Assembly (NCBI GenBank): GCA_000226015.1
Contig: JH152799.1
Location: forward strand, 260,098 to 309,181
Source of the DNA: Mnemiopsis leidyi
Lineage: Eukaryota; Ctenophora; Tentaculata; Lobata; Bolinopsidae
Reading direction: 5' to 3'
Length of the DNA stretch: 49,084 bases
Shown: piece after piece, positions 1-10,175 of the stretch
Layout of the letters: each line of letters begins with the position of its first letter
Numbering within the stretch: the stretch's first letter is position 1
Position numbers and translations under genes: made by a program
Notes under the pieces: model-generated
Database searches by the model: none
Told to the model about the DNA's origin: nothing
What the model saw: the letters and a program-made list of their open reading frames with translations, nothing else

Positions 1-175
1 ACATGTTCTACACGACATGTTCTACACGACACGTTCTACACGACATGTTCTACACGACATGTTCTACAAGACATGTTCTACACGACATGTTCTACACGAC
101 ATGTTCTACACGACATGTTCTACACGACATGTTCTACACGACATGTTCTACACGACACGTTCTACACGACATGTC
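1..175. repeat. 14-bp minisatellite, about 12.5 copies
   Basis: Tandem copies of ACATGTTCTACACG run from the window edge to about 175, with a few substitutions (ACACG for ACATG, ACAAG for ACACG). The array probably extends left of the window. Short open frames through it are by-products of the repeat, not genes. Confidence 0.95.
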
Positions 176-1683
176 TCTATAACCTCTATGACCTGTATAA
201 GTCTATGTCAATGAAATTTTGTGACTTAGACATGGGACGAGGCGCACCGAGCAATCAAATCCGAACTTAGACCCAGCACAAATACAATAATAAAACATTG
301 CCCCGCAGCCAGCGTGACAATGTTACTTATGCCAGTTTTACCATTACAGCACCGCTTTTATAGAGGGGCTGTTAGTGCCTGCTTCCTTGAGTTGTAGTTA
401 TAATATAAACAGCCAAACCCATTAATGGTGTCAATGCAATGAAGACTTTGAAAAGGCTCCTAAAATTCAAGAAATGTCACAATTTTATTGCAAATCTCTT
501 TGGGAGTCCCTTTTATACAAATTAAATGGACGAAGAAAAAGTCAATAAAGGAAGATACAACAAAGACTTTTATGATGCCCTATACCAATCATTGAAACGC
601 TTTGACAGCTTAAGCGGCCAGAATTTCTACTAGTATTAAATCCTTATCTCAAAGAAATGCCAAGCAGCAGACCTTTAAAGTTGTAACCTTTTAACCTCAT
701 TATTCAATTATCATCTCAGTTTATTAAATCATTCTTCTAACATGATTTGTTATTGGTATTTATTACTACTAATTTCTAGTATGTATCAAAACTTGTGGTA
801 TCTTTATTACAAGACAATCTACGAAAAATGTTTATATTTCTCAAAATAAAACCAGGTGCATAAACGAGTAATGTTTTAGGGTTACTGTAAATGTAATAAG
901 TTACATGCACTACACAAACATAAAAATAAGAAAATATAGCTTTGCAATAAATTAACCTAGATAAAAAGCTTCTTTAAATAAACTAAATATACTTTTGATA
1001 GAAATAAATTACTTTTTCAAATGGGTAAGGCGTCGTTTTATAGGGATTAAACTAGGAAGCGAAAATGGATAAAAAACAATCTATTCTTGTCAAGTCAAAA
1101 AATCGCGACTGATAAAACAAGGTGAAATGTGTTTATCACGGGACGACTGGATTTTTCGGGTGGAGTACTAGTAGGAAATATTTGGAACTTATGTCTATGA
1201 CAGCGTTTTCCGGAATACATGGGTCAAGCCTGGCTTTGCAACAACCAATTGTTATCACATAATAAAAAAATATGCGAACCCAAAATAATTTAAATGTAGA
1301 AAATATGGTCAAAAGAAGAATAACTCATTAAAAATGGTAAATTTTGCCCTCAAATTTCGATTAAAACCTACTTCTTAAAGCAAGTATCCTAATAAACATA
1401 CTTTGTCAACTGCCTTGTTTCAGAACCATCTGCAAAACGACGACATAGAAAAGGGTGCAGTAAAAAATCGTTTCTTCTACGTTTTAGCTAGGAGATAATC
1501 AATCATTACATTTCTAAATATTTTTGATAAAATTGTAAATTAAGTAAAAAGTAAATTAAGTGATACTACGAGGTACTACAAAGAGAAAATTACGAAGAAA
1601 CACATATCTAAAGATCACAGTTTTAATCTGTCAGAAGACTGATCATTATTAAAACTTTCAAGGTCCTCTGCAACCGAAAAATA
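176..1683. other. AT-rich non-coding stretch
   Basis: No convincing exon or RNA gene seen on either strand. It may be a long intron of the AGGF1-like gene, whose last visible exon ends at 3376 with a good donor and whose 3' half must lie to the left, or intergenic DNA. Confidence 0.5.
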
Positions 1684-2914
1684 CGGGTGACCGACAACTT
1701 CACCACATGATTGGCAGTTCCCACGCCCTTAACAGGGTACCCAATCAATTTGACAGGTCGCCGGATCTGGTGACCTTCTGAAACGACAACTTCACCACAA
1801 GATCAGGTGGCCAACTTCACCACAGATTTATGAGTTATATATCGGAGGTTATGCCCGTGTTTTTGCCGCAATCCAGTACTTCTGATTCCAAATCCAGCTG
1901 GATTTAGAATAAGGTAAGTAAAATTGGCTGGATTTACATTAAGAGAAGTAAAATTGGCATCAAAAAGGCTTTTAAAATGCAAAATATTTTATTAAATACT
2001 TACTGTGATATACTCTTATAGATCGCAACTTATAGTTATGTAACAACTAAACTTGGGTGACCAACAAAACTCGCATCCCGATATGGCTAAGCTAACTTGA
2101 ATACCTAAAATTCGCATCCAAATTTATGGTAAAATTATTTATCAGATTCAGGATCACATGATATACCTGCACTATCAGGGTCACATTAGCAGCCCGCATT
2201 CTGAATCGGGATCACGTCAATGTATGCATCCAAAAGCGTGGTCACGTCCTCCTATGCAGGGTCAGATCCCGTATCGGTCCTGCTTGTAGGCCTATGACAG
2301 GGCTCGAGTAACCCAACTGCACGCTGGAGCTCAGATCATCTGGGGCACAGCATGCTGCCAGCAACACGCTTGTTGTATATAAGGTGAAGGAATGGCCAGA
2401 AAGTTATCGCATCATGGTTTCCTTCAGCAAATTAGTCGACGGTCAGCGTGGAACGAAACTCCTCATTGATACAGATGGACATCTCTATTCCCGACGAGCA
2501 GACAGGGAGACGCTGGTGACATCATACTGGAGATGTCAGAAGTACAGAAGTCAGAAGTGCTCCGCTGCAGTAACCCTCCTAAAAGAAGACCTTACTTTAA
2601 TCATCAACCAGAAGCCACACTCTCACCTACCCGGAACCCTAGTCGCGGAAAAGCTGGAATTCAGACAGTCCTTGATTTTGTAGTATCTTATCTAACATTT
2701 AACTGATTGTTACTAGATAAATTTAGAAAACATTTAACTTTGACTCTGATTTGTGTCCAATTAACTATAACTCAGGGATCACATGACTTGTGGTGAAGTT
2801 GTCGTTGTGGTGAAGTTGTCGTTTGAAAGTTAACAAGATCTATTGATTGGGTACCCAATCAACTGATCGATCCACCCTGTCAATCATGTGGTGAAGTTGT
2901 CCGGCAGCCCACCC
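1684..2914. mobile_element. Transposon-like unit with inverted subterminal repeats around a FLYWCH ORF
   Basis: The 16-base motif CGACAACTTCACCACA, or a close variant, occurs three times on the left (1692-1707, 1784-1799, 1812-1824). It occurs three times in inverted orientation on the right (2789-2804, 2806-2821, 2887-2902). The outermost copies lie in a longer inverted repeat (roughly 1685-1715 against 2881-2910). A perfect 20-bp palindrome, TTGATTGGGTACCCAATCAA (2843-2862), matches a half-site at 1735-1749. The interior holds one FLYWCH zinc-finger ORF. FLYWCH domains are common in MULE-type transposases and in host genes derived from them, so a nonautonomous or decayed MULE-like element is the best reading. 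No transposase core is visible, and I could not define exact termini or a target-site duplication. Confidence 0.6.
2384..2683 (+). CDS. FLYWCH zinc-finger protein fragment (transposon-associated)
   Basis: A 99-residue frame carrying a single FLYWCH-type zinc finger. In order it shows RGTKLLIDTDGHLYSRR, SYWRCQK, then a cysteine (QKCSAA) and a distal HSH (KPHSH), which supply the F/L-Y-W-C-H signature and the C2H2 zinc ligands. FLYWCH fingers mediate DNA or protein binding. They occur in MULE transposases and in animal chromatin proteins such as mod(mdg4) relatives. The frame ends shortly after the finger with no transposase domain, so it is either a DNA-binding accessory ORF of the surrounding element, one exon of a larger gene, or a relic. 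The Met at 2384 is the first in frame; the Met 11 codons later is equally possible. Confidence 0.6.
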   Translation: MKEWPESYRIMVSFSKLVDGQRGTKLLIDTDGHLYSRRADRETLVTSYWRCQKYRSQKCSAAVTLLKEDLTLIINQKPHSHLPGTLVAEKLEFRQSLIL

Positions 2915-3375
2915 AACCCGTCACGAGCCGCATCTGCATTATTTTTTTGCTTTTCTACTGAATTCCAGCTTGATTTAAATCGAACTATGTTACACTCGTG
3001 AAATCGCGTGACCAGCTTCAACCAATCATTAATCAGGTGGTCACGTGATCTGGGAGGGTCACGTGACCTCATCTACAAGCAGCAAAGCCGCATATTTCAC
3101 TATCTAGTGCTCGATCTTTCAGCCTCCAAACTAATCTGCAAACAAATTGGACGGAAAGAAACGCGATAAAAAGTAAATGTAGCGCCGAAAACTGTGGCTA
3201 CAAAATAACGAACCGACTGATTCGGTCTTTCGAATTTCATATGTTTTCACCGGCAAACCAAGTCAAATTCGGCCGCACGTGACTTTTTCAAATGTGGAGG
3301 ACTCAACATTTTCCCATGAATATTGTCGTCGCGCGTTACGTAAACAGACATTTCAAACTGTGACCGAGAACTTAC

Positions 3376-5714
3376 CAGATTTGGTGTCATCTGGTTTAGC
3401 GCTTGAGTGATAGGTGTACTTTCCATCGCGCAAAGTGTAAAAGACTGACATCTTTGTGTCATAGTAGAGTCCCGAACTTTGGCAGTAGTACAGTCCTGCG
3501 TTGTGTTTATGTGTTACAAGAAAGACATTCATCAGCGTCAACATCACGATAGAGTTCTTTTATTCCTGATAGAATTTTCTATCTTCATCTAGAAAAACTC
3601 AATGAACTACAATCAAAAACTAAGATGAAAAGAAAAGACATAAACTGACCGGTATTTCTGTTGAAGTACATGTTCATGCTGGCTATGAACTCAACTCCAC
3701 TCTCCTTTAAGGCCGCACTCGCAGCATCCTTTAACTCCTCTGTAACTCTGCGGTAAGATGAGACATTAAATCACCTGACAGCAAGATAACTCCAGATGTC
3801 TCGCAGGAAATGTACTGTTCTTTCCTGGAACTTGAGTTAGACAATGGCATATTTTAGTATTACACGTGGTACCTACGTAAGAATACAATACCAATAAGCT
3901 ATACTATACACTATGCTAACCTAGCCAAACTATACCATACACTTTACTACATTATGCGATACTACACAGTACTATACATAATACCACATCATACTATATC
4001 TATTATCTGCTGCATTGTTAGGTAATCGTCCTTTACATCAGGTTTCATCGTGAGAAAGTTGCTGTTTACAGACGTGTGAAAAATAAAACTTTGACAGACT
4101 GACATGCAAAGTTAAACATTCTTGTACATATTCCCGTATCTTACATATTCAACATTGTTGTGCTTGTTTGCCATGAAAATGTTTTTACCAAGCGATTATG
4201 AAAAAAGATGGAGGTTGTTTTTCTTTTACTTTAGCGTAGTGCTAGCTTAACCATGTTTCTGGTTTGACCTTAGAACTTAAGAGTTTGCGACTCTGCGATC
4301 GGTATTCGGTTATCTCATGCACAAAAAGATTGCAGCTTTTGATGTTTTAAAATACCACTCAACAAAAAAGGTCGCAGTTTTTGTAGCTATTTAACTAATA
4401 AACTAATTAACTAACGTGTTCTGATCCTCAGTAAGTTCCCCCTCTTCCTCCTCCTCCTCACAAGCTTGTTCAGCAGGTTCCTCCCCAACATTAGGCAAAA
4501 GTTTGGAGTGATAATGATACACATTGTTTGTAGAGTCCCAATAGTACTGTATGTTGTTTTCTTGACAGTGGAACAGCTGGGTGTACTGAAACACACTGAT
4601 CAGTGATAGGGAAGATATTTTCTACACAATCACACAAATACCTTCTAAAAATAGCTTTCAAATTAGACTCTGCTGTACCCTGAAAGTTTCAAATGATACT
4701 CACTAAGTATCATTTATCCCTTTACATTTTTATCATTTTTATCATTTTCCCCTTTACAAAAAGAAAACGTTATCTTACCGGATCGTAGTAGTAACCAGAG
4801 GAGATCTGTACGAACTTCTTTACATTTGTATCGTATGTGAAGTCATTTCCGAAGGATTGTATCAGCACGTGAGGTTCAACGGAGCCATTACAAGTGGGAC
4901 ATTTCACACCTGAGAGGGTTGAAATGGTAAAACTAAATAAATCACATCAACTATACGCTATGTAATGTTCCGCGTGTCTGGTAATGACTAGGATTAGATT
5001 CTCGACAGGTTACTTAGTTACTCAACAAGTTACTAAGTAACTTACTTAGTAAGTAACTATAAACCAACCATTCTCATCAGTTTGAGAGTCACTACACTTG
5101 GTCACACTCCTCTTAGGCACAGCTGCAAGTTTGGCCTGCAAGTCCGCCACATAGCCCTGCAAAGTTACTTTCTCCACTTCCGCTTGTTTCAGCATGTTTC
5201 GTAGTCTCACCAGCCGCTCATCTGGGTTTGGGGTCGCGGCTCGCTTTTTAGCGGGCGGCGGCTCCACTTTGTCGTCCACTGACATCAGCTCTTGTAGTGA
5301 TATCTTAGCGACTGAGCTGGTAGATTTGGGAAGGGTTGGAGGATGTCCATTAGTTGTGGTATCTGGTCTTGGTGGTTGTGCTGTACATTTTGGAGTTACT
5401 TTCTCACTCTGAACTTTACATTTCGGAGATACCTTGTCGTTTTGTACAGCAGATTTTAAATCTACTTTTTCATTCTGAACTGAAGGAGCTGAAGCGTCAG
5501 CTGTAGATGCAGTTTTGAAAGGAGCTCTGGTTAGAAATCTCTTGCATCTAGGGTAGAAAGGTTTGACAGGGGATTTAGTACTTTTCTCTACATTTGGAGT
5601 AGGAGTTTCTACTGGTTTACTTTCCTCTTTCTGCTTCGGTTCCGCTGTCAGTTTCAACACGTCGAACTCCTCCGTTTTCTGCTTCTCCTGACCCAGGGAT
5701 ATGAAGTCATCCAT
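3376..5714 (-). CDS. AGGF1-like OCRE-domain protein, 5' part (3' end not in window)
   Basis: Five exons fit by phase: 5714-5069, 4909-4779, 4585-4416, 3747-3650 and 3495-3376, giving 388 residues before a final donor (ATCTG|gtaagt). The product begins MDDFISLGQEK, has a Lys/Ser/Pro-rich region and then a coiled coil (about residues 185-212, DERLVRLRNMLKQ). Two aromatic OCRE-like blocks follow: FTYDTNVKKF...SGYYYDP...QYYWDSTNNVYHYHS, and, after an acidic stretch and AASAALKESG, NTGLYYCQSSGLYYD...DGKYTYHSS. Coiled coil plus OCRE, and the helix just before the second block, match AGGF1 (angiogenic factor with G-patch and FHA domains). Family members next carry FHA and G-patch domains; none is seen here, so the gene runs off the left edge or is truncated. 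A splice acceptor (TTTGTAG) lies 7 nt before the ATG. RBM5/10-type OCRE proteins are the alternative. Confidence 0.62.
3860..4010. repeat. Degenerate ACTATAC-rich low-complexity tract
   Basis: Loose repetition of ACTATAC/ACTACA/ATACCA words within the intron between exons 3 and 4 of the AGGF1-like gene. No coding or structural signal is seen in it. Confidence 0.5.
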
Positions 5715-5721
5715 ACAACAC

Positions 5722-6210
5722 CTACAAATATAATGAGTTGGTTCATTGGTAGTCAAGTTACTAGTACAATTCTATATGTGTACAGTGTATACATGTATAT
5801 ACATATAGCATTATTATAGCATTTTCTCTAGTTGTCTAGGGTAATCTAAGTAAAGTCACGTGACTACCTAATATAGACAACGTTTGAAGTTACGTGACTA
5901 TGAAATTAAGAAAGAAGTGTGTACAACAAGGAGACACAAGATAAGCCTAAATTGTGTACCATGATGAAAGTAGTCCCAACACTTGCGGGACAATTAAGGA
6001 TCATGAGTATTGTGGAACCACATCGGATAATGTATCAAGGACAATGACTATCGTATATCTTCTGAGAAAGTGAGGTAAAGATACACCGTGCATCTATATA
6101 CTGTGTAGCTATACTCTGTGAATGTGATATGTAGTGGGACAGTAGGAATACTCTTCACTTTTATACGTTTTACGTTAGTTACGTCACATTGCTATGGTAG
6201 CTAGTAGTAG
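5722..6210. other. Intergenic, upstream of the AGGF1-like gene
   Basis: AT-rich DNA with several TATAC/TGTATAC words near 5775-5815 and two CACGTGACT/TACGTGACT motifs near 5857 and 5893. No exon joins in frame to the AGGF1-like start, so no upstream coding exon is supported. Confidence 0.4.
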
Positions 6211-6592
6211 TGCAGTGCTGTTTCTGTACCAGACCAAGGGAGATGGACTACTATTCTAGATCTCCAGCGTTGTTTCTGTACCAGACCAAGGGAGGTGGAC
6301 TACTATTCTAGATCTCCAGCGTTGTTTCTGTACCAGACCAAGGGAGGTGGACTACTATTCTAGATCTCCAGCGTTGTTTCTGTACCAGACCAAGGGAGGT
6401 GGACTACTATTCTAGATCTCCAGCGTTGTTTCTGTACCAGAACAAGGGAGGTGGACTACTATTCTAGATCTCCAGCGTTGTTTCTGTACCAGACCAAGGA
6501 AGGTGGACTACTATTCTAGATCTCCAGCGTTGTTTCTGTACCAGACCAAGGGAGGTGGACTTCTATTCTAGATCTCCAGCGTTGTTTCTGTA
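6211..6592. repeat. 52-bp minisatellite, about 7.3 copies
   Basis: Near-identical 52-bp units, each containing TTGTTTCTGTACCAGACCAA and GGTGGACTACTATTCTAGAT. Divergence is only a few substitutions per unit, indicating recent expansion or homogenisation. Confidence 0.97.
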
Positions 6593-8286
6593 AACTACAG
6601 GGTAACATGGGGGCAGGGTTAGGTCTTATACTTTAAGTATTATTAGATATACCAGTTCAAATTACTGCATCCCTATGTGGCGATGGTACATCTACTTCTG
6701 CTATACAGCCACTTTTTCCCAACAGTTCGCAACAAAGCAACTTCCCTCACGAAATGTTAACTTCTTGCTTTATCCATTAAAAGAGCCTGGCGTACAAGTC
6801 AATTAGCCTATATCAATAGATACATTTTTTATAGAAGTCTCATTATCATAGTCGTCACATATTTTAGTTAACGTTATCATTTAAAGTTATCAGTTAACGT
6901 TATAATTTATTTCGTCTCCACTATTATAGCGACTCTCGAAAGTGTTACAAGGACATATGTTGTAAAGTATAAATATTTCTTTTACAGTGTGTTGGCTCTT
7001 CTAAACTTGTCGCCATTAAAATTGGTTCATGATCATGTCTCGCTGTGAATTACGATATATACTGTTCAGTATAGTTTGTGCAGCACAGAGTGAGATGTAA
7101 GATCGAGAGCTAGATTAACTAGAGAAGGTAGTCAGGCTATATCAGAGTCTATCTGTTTAATGCACTCACCCTCTCTCTTGTTCCTTATAAGTGGTAGCGT
7201 CGACTCAAGTTCTTGTGTACATATTTCTATGTGGCCCACTTAGAACAACCGTTTGCAAACATAGGTCTATCTGAAACTAGCTCATTCATACATTTTTTAC
7301 ACGACTACCCGTACGTTTCTTTGTAGATGTGATCTTTGGTGTAGTGTTAAGTTTCTTTGTGTTTCTAACTATTTGTATGCATTTTATTTAATTATATACT
7401 GTAATTTAATTATATACTGTAGTTGTACCAGATACTACCACCGTATACGCCATATTGTGCATGTTTGTATTACTTTCTCTTAACTTCTACATTCGATAAT
7501 ACGAGATAAATTCTGCACACAAACAGGACCTACACACTTCTATATATTAAACTTTGCTCTATCAACTAAGGTACGAGATATAAGTTTCACTTTTCTGTGC
7601 GAGCCCACACTGCACAGGAGAGTGGTTGGCGGTGTTCATGTTACAAGTTATATATATTATATAATTTATTATAAATTATATATTATATATTATATAAATT
7701 ATATATTATATATACTATAGCCGGTCGGTGATCTACCAAATAGCCAACTTATCTAGTCTATGTAATATGTATATAATCTATAAGGTCGATAGGTACTGAT
7801 ATTTTAGAGATATTTTGGTGTTAAAGATATAAATAGTAGTAAATTGTTAGGACTTATTTGGTTCATAGTTAGTGTGTGATGAGGTAGCGAATGTTGTGTT
7901 AGTTGCATGAGTGGTTGAGTGAGCACGTGACTTTAAGAGAACATAATATTGAAGTTTGGGATTTATGTTCAGGGATAGCTCTGGTTAGGAAGGAGGGGAT
8001 AGGACGGTTGTGGCTCGAGAGAGATGTAGAGGGAGAGTTCTCTAGTTCTATTTTAGTTAGATTTTTAGGCGGAAGTGCGAATCTTATTTAATTGTTGGTT
8101 TCTTACCAAATTTCTACACATTTGACAATATTTACTTGTATAGACCCACAAGAGGATGAAAACCGACTTTAAATGCCTGTCTTTAAGTTGATTATAAACA
8201 ATATAGAAAACGGGTCTGATGTAGCTATTATAGTATTATTTCTAATATTATAGTATTATTTCTAAAGTTGAAAGTTTACTTCACAG
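6593..8286. other. Intergenic, upstream of the sulfotransferase gene
   Basis: No gene recognised. It contains an AT-only palindromic tract at about 7645-7720 and a short TTAACGTTAT repeat near 6865-6905. The short open frame near 7903-8091 has no family features. Confidence 0.5.
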
Positions 8287-8295
8287 GAGAGGAGT

Positions 8296-9513
8296 ATGGA
8301 GGGAAACACATCGTACAAGAAACTATTAATAGCCACTATCACCCTGCTATTCCTTGTTGTCATGGTAATCAAACACAGCCGCGATCCTGAGTATAGCTCT
8401 GACAATGATCAGATATCAATCAGTACTAATATATTAGACATTGGAAGTGGTGTGAGCCACGACACCATTGTATCAGATAAAACTAATGATGTTTCTGAGA
8501 CAGACAAGTCAGCAAGTGTGACTGATAACAATGTTATTTCTGAGTCAAGTAGTGAGATCCAGGACACAACACTCCCAGATAAAGAGAATTCTACCAGTGT
8601 GGAAACTTCACAAACAGATACTGAGACTGTTAGCAACAACACGAAAGTTGATTTTGATCTCGACAACTTTCCTGGGATACATTCTAATCTTACCAGCAGC
8701 GAGATAGCAACTCTAAAAAAGTCACGGAGGATTCTGGAAAAAATTAGAGAAAATTGTAAAGCACAAAATATTTCGACTGTTTGGAACTTCTGGGATCGGT
8801 ACACAACACCACGCCTTCTAATTGCGAAGAGCAGGGATCGCATTCTTTATGGGAGCAACCCAAAAACAGGCAGCACCAGTTTTAAACGTTTCCTTTTCTC
8901 TATAGACGGTGTTAAGGATAGTGCGCACGATTTCCATGGTAATCCAGATGGGCACTACAAAATTGTTCACAGTAAAACTTACTTTGAAAACAAGAAAGAC
9001 TTTGATAGGTATGTAAAGATGATGGGGATGCGTAACCCAATAGTGAGAGTTGTTTCCGCCTTCAGGGATAAGCAGCTCAGACATGAACACTACTTCCAAA
9101 CACCTCCAAACATCACAGACTCGGAACATTTCGCCAGATTCGTACAATACAGACTACCGTTATGGCCCGAACCTGACGTTCATTTAATGCCGCAATGGAA
9201 ACAAATGAATATCTGCCGGTTTCCGTATGACGTAATGATACAGTTTGAAGAGATAGGACGCTACGTGCCGCTGATACAAAAACTGACGGGTACTGAATAC
9301 GTGGAGTATCCCGGCTCTAGGAGGGAGCGAGGTAAAGATACGCACGACAGTATGGAGTTTGTTTATCAGTACTGGAGAGAGTTGAACTACAAGCAGAGAC
9401 AGATAGTATTTAATAAGTATGACATGGACTTCTTGTTGTTTGGATATACCAAAATAGGGGAGGAGGGATTTCCTTTGTTGGCGTATAATGATGAAATTGA
9501 AGTTAGTTTATAG
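8296..9513 (+). CDS. Golgi carbohydrate sulfotransferase (HNK-1ST / chondroitin 4-ST family)
   Basis: An intronless 405-residue type II membrane protein. Residues 9-25 form a signal anchor (LLIATITLLFLVVMVI) after a short basic cytosolic tail. A Ser/Thr/Asp-rich lumenal stem follows (about 30-135), and then the catalytic domain. The PAPS-binding 5'-phosphosulfate loop is SNPKTGSTSFKRFL (about 187-200) and the 3'-phosphate motif is RNPIVRVVSAFRDK (about 246-259), both hallmarks of the sulfotransfer_2 family. The late segment CRFPYDVMIQFEEI resembles the CHST8-14 pattern. Several N-glycosylation sequons (NSTS, NNTK, NLTS, NIST) suit a Golgi enzyme. It should transfer sulfate from PAPS to a glycan, but the acceptor sugar cannot be read from sequence. 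An acceptor-like TTTACTTCACAG ends 9 nt before the ATG. It is convergent with TICRR. Confidence 0.85.
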   Translation: MEGNTSYKKLLIATITLLFLVVMVIKHSRDPEYSSDNDQISISTNILDIGSGVSHDTIVSDKTNDVSETDKSASVTDNNVISESSSEIQDTTLPDKENSTSVETSQTDTETVSNNTKVDFDLDNFPGIHSNLTSSEIATLKKSRRILEKIRENCKAQNISTVWNFWDRYTTPRLLIAKSRDRILYGSNPKTGSTSFKRFLFSIDGVKDSAHDFHGNPDGHYKIVHSKTYFENKKDFDRYVKMMGMRNPIVRVVSAFRDKQLRHEHYFQTPPNITDSEHFARFVQYRLPLWPEPDVHLMPQWKQMNICRFPYDVMIQFEEIGRYVPLIQKLTGTEYVEYPGSRRERGKDTHDSMEFVYQYWRELNYKQRQIVFNKYDMDFLLFGYTKIGEEGFPLLAYNDEIEVSL

Positions 9514-10175
9514 GAGCCCTTTTTATTGTATATTGTTTGATACAAGCTTAATTAATATTTGATAATTATATGTGACGGATTAAATAGGTGTGTGTAAACT
9601 GCAACTGTCAGAAGTTATGTCTAAACCTGAAGAAGGGTGGTGTATTATTTTAACATGTGTTTTGTAAATATAGATCGGTAGAATGTGCTTGACGAGTTAT
9701 ACGATCAAAGTAAAATTGTCGAACAATAACTAAATATTTGAGAATTGAATAACAATCCAAGAATACCTAAAAATGAATATCGACTACAATTCATAAAATC
9801 ATAATAATTTTACCTTTGAAATTTAAATCATTGGTAATTTTTGAAAAATTGGTCTTAATGAGCAAATTGCCTATCAAATGGCCCATTTAAAAACAAATAT
9901 CACCACTATAAACCTAGAAATGTATAAGTTGTAAAACAGTCAATTTAGTTAAAAAATAAAAAGTCTTGAGCTACTAAGGCCACAAACTAAAATATGGAAC
10001 TGTTATATAGGCAACTAAAAATGAAGCCCGGAATAAGAATCTCCAACGTATGTGTATAAATAGTAGACTAAGGAGTAAAGACCTTATTCTAAACCCGCCG
10101 CACAATTGAAAGCTCACCGCAACAAACAAATATCTGAAATAACTAAAGAGAAATATGGAAAATTCATATGAAACG
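9514..10175. other. Intergenic space between convergent genes
   Basis: AT-rich DNA between the stop of the sulfotransferase gene (plus) and the stop of TICRR (minus). It presumably holds both 3' UTRs. No further gene is seen. Confidence 0.5.

Noticed and set aside
7640-7720. AT-rich palindrome as a replication origin
   Set aside because: It is a simple TATA/ATAT low-complexity tract with no specific motif to support origin function.
8409-9147. Two minus-strand open frames
   Set aside because: They are antisense shadows of the sulfotransferase coding sequence.
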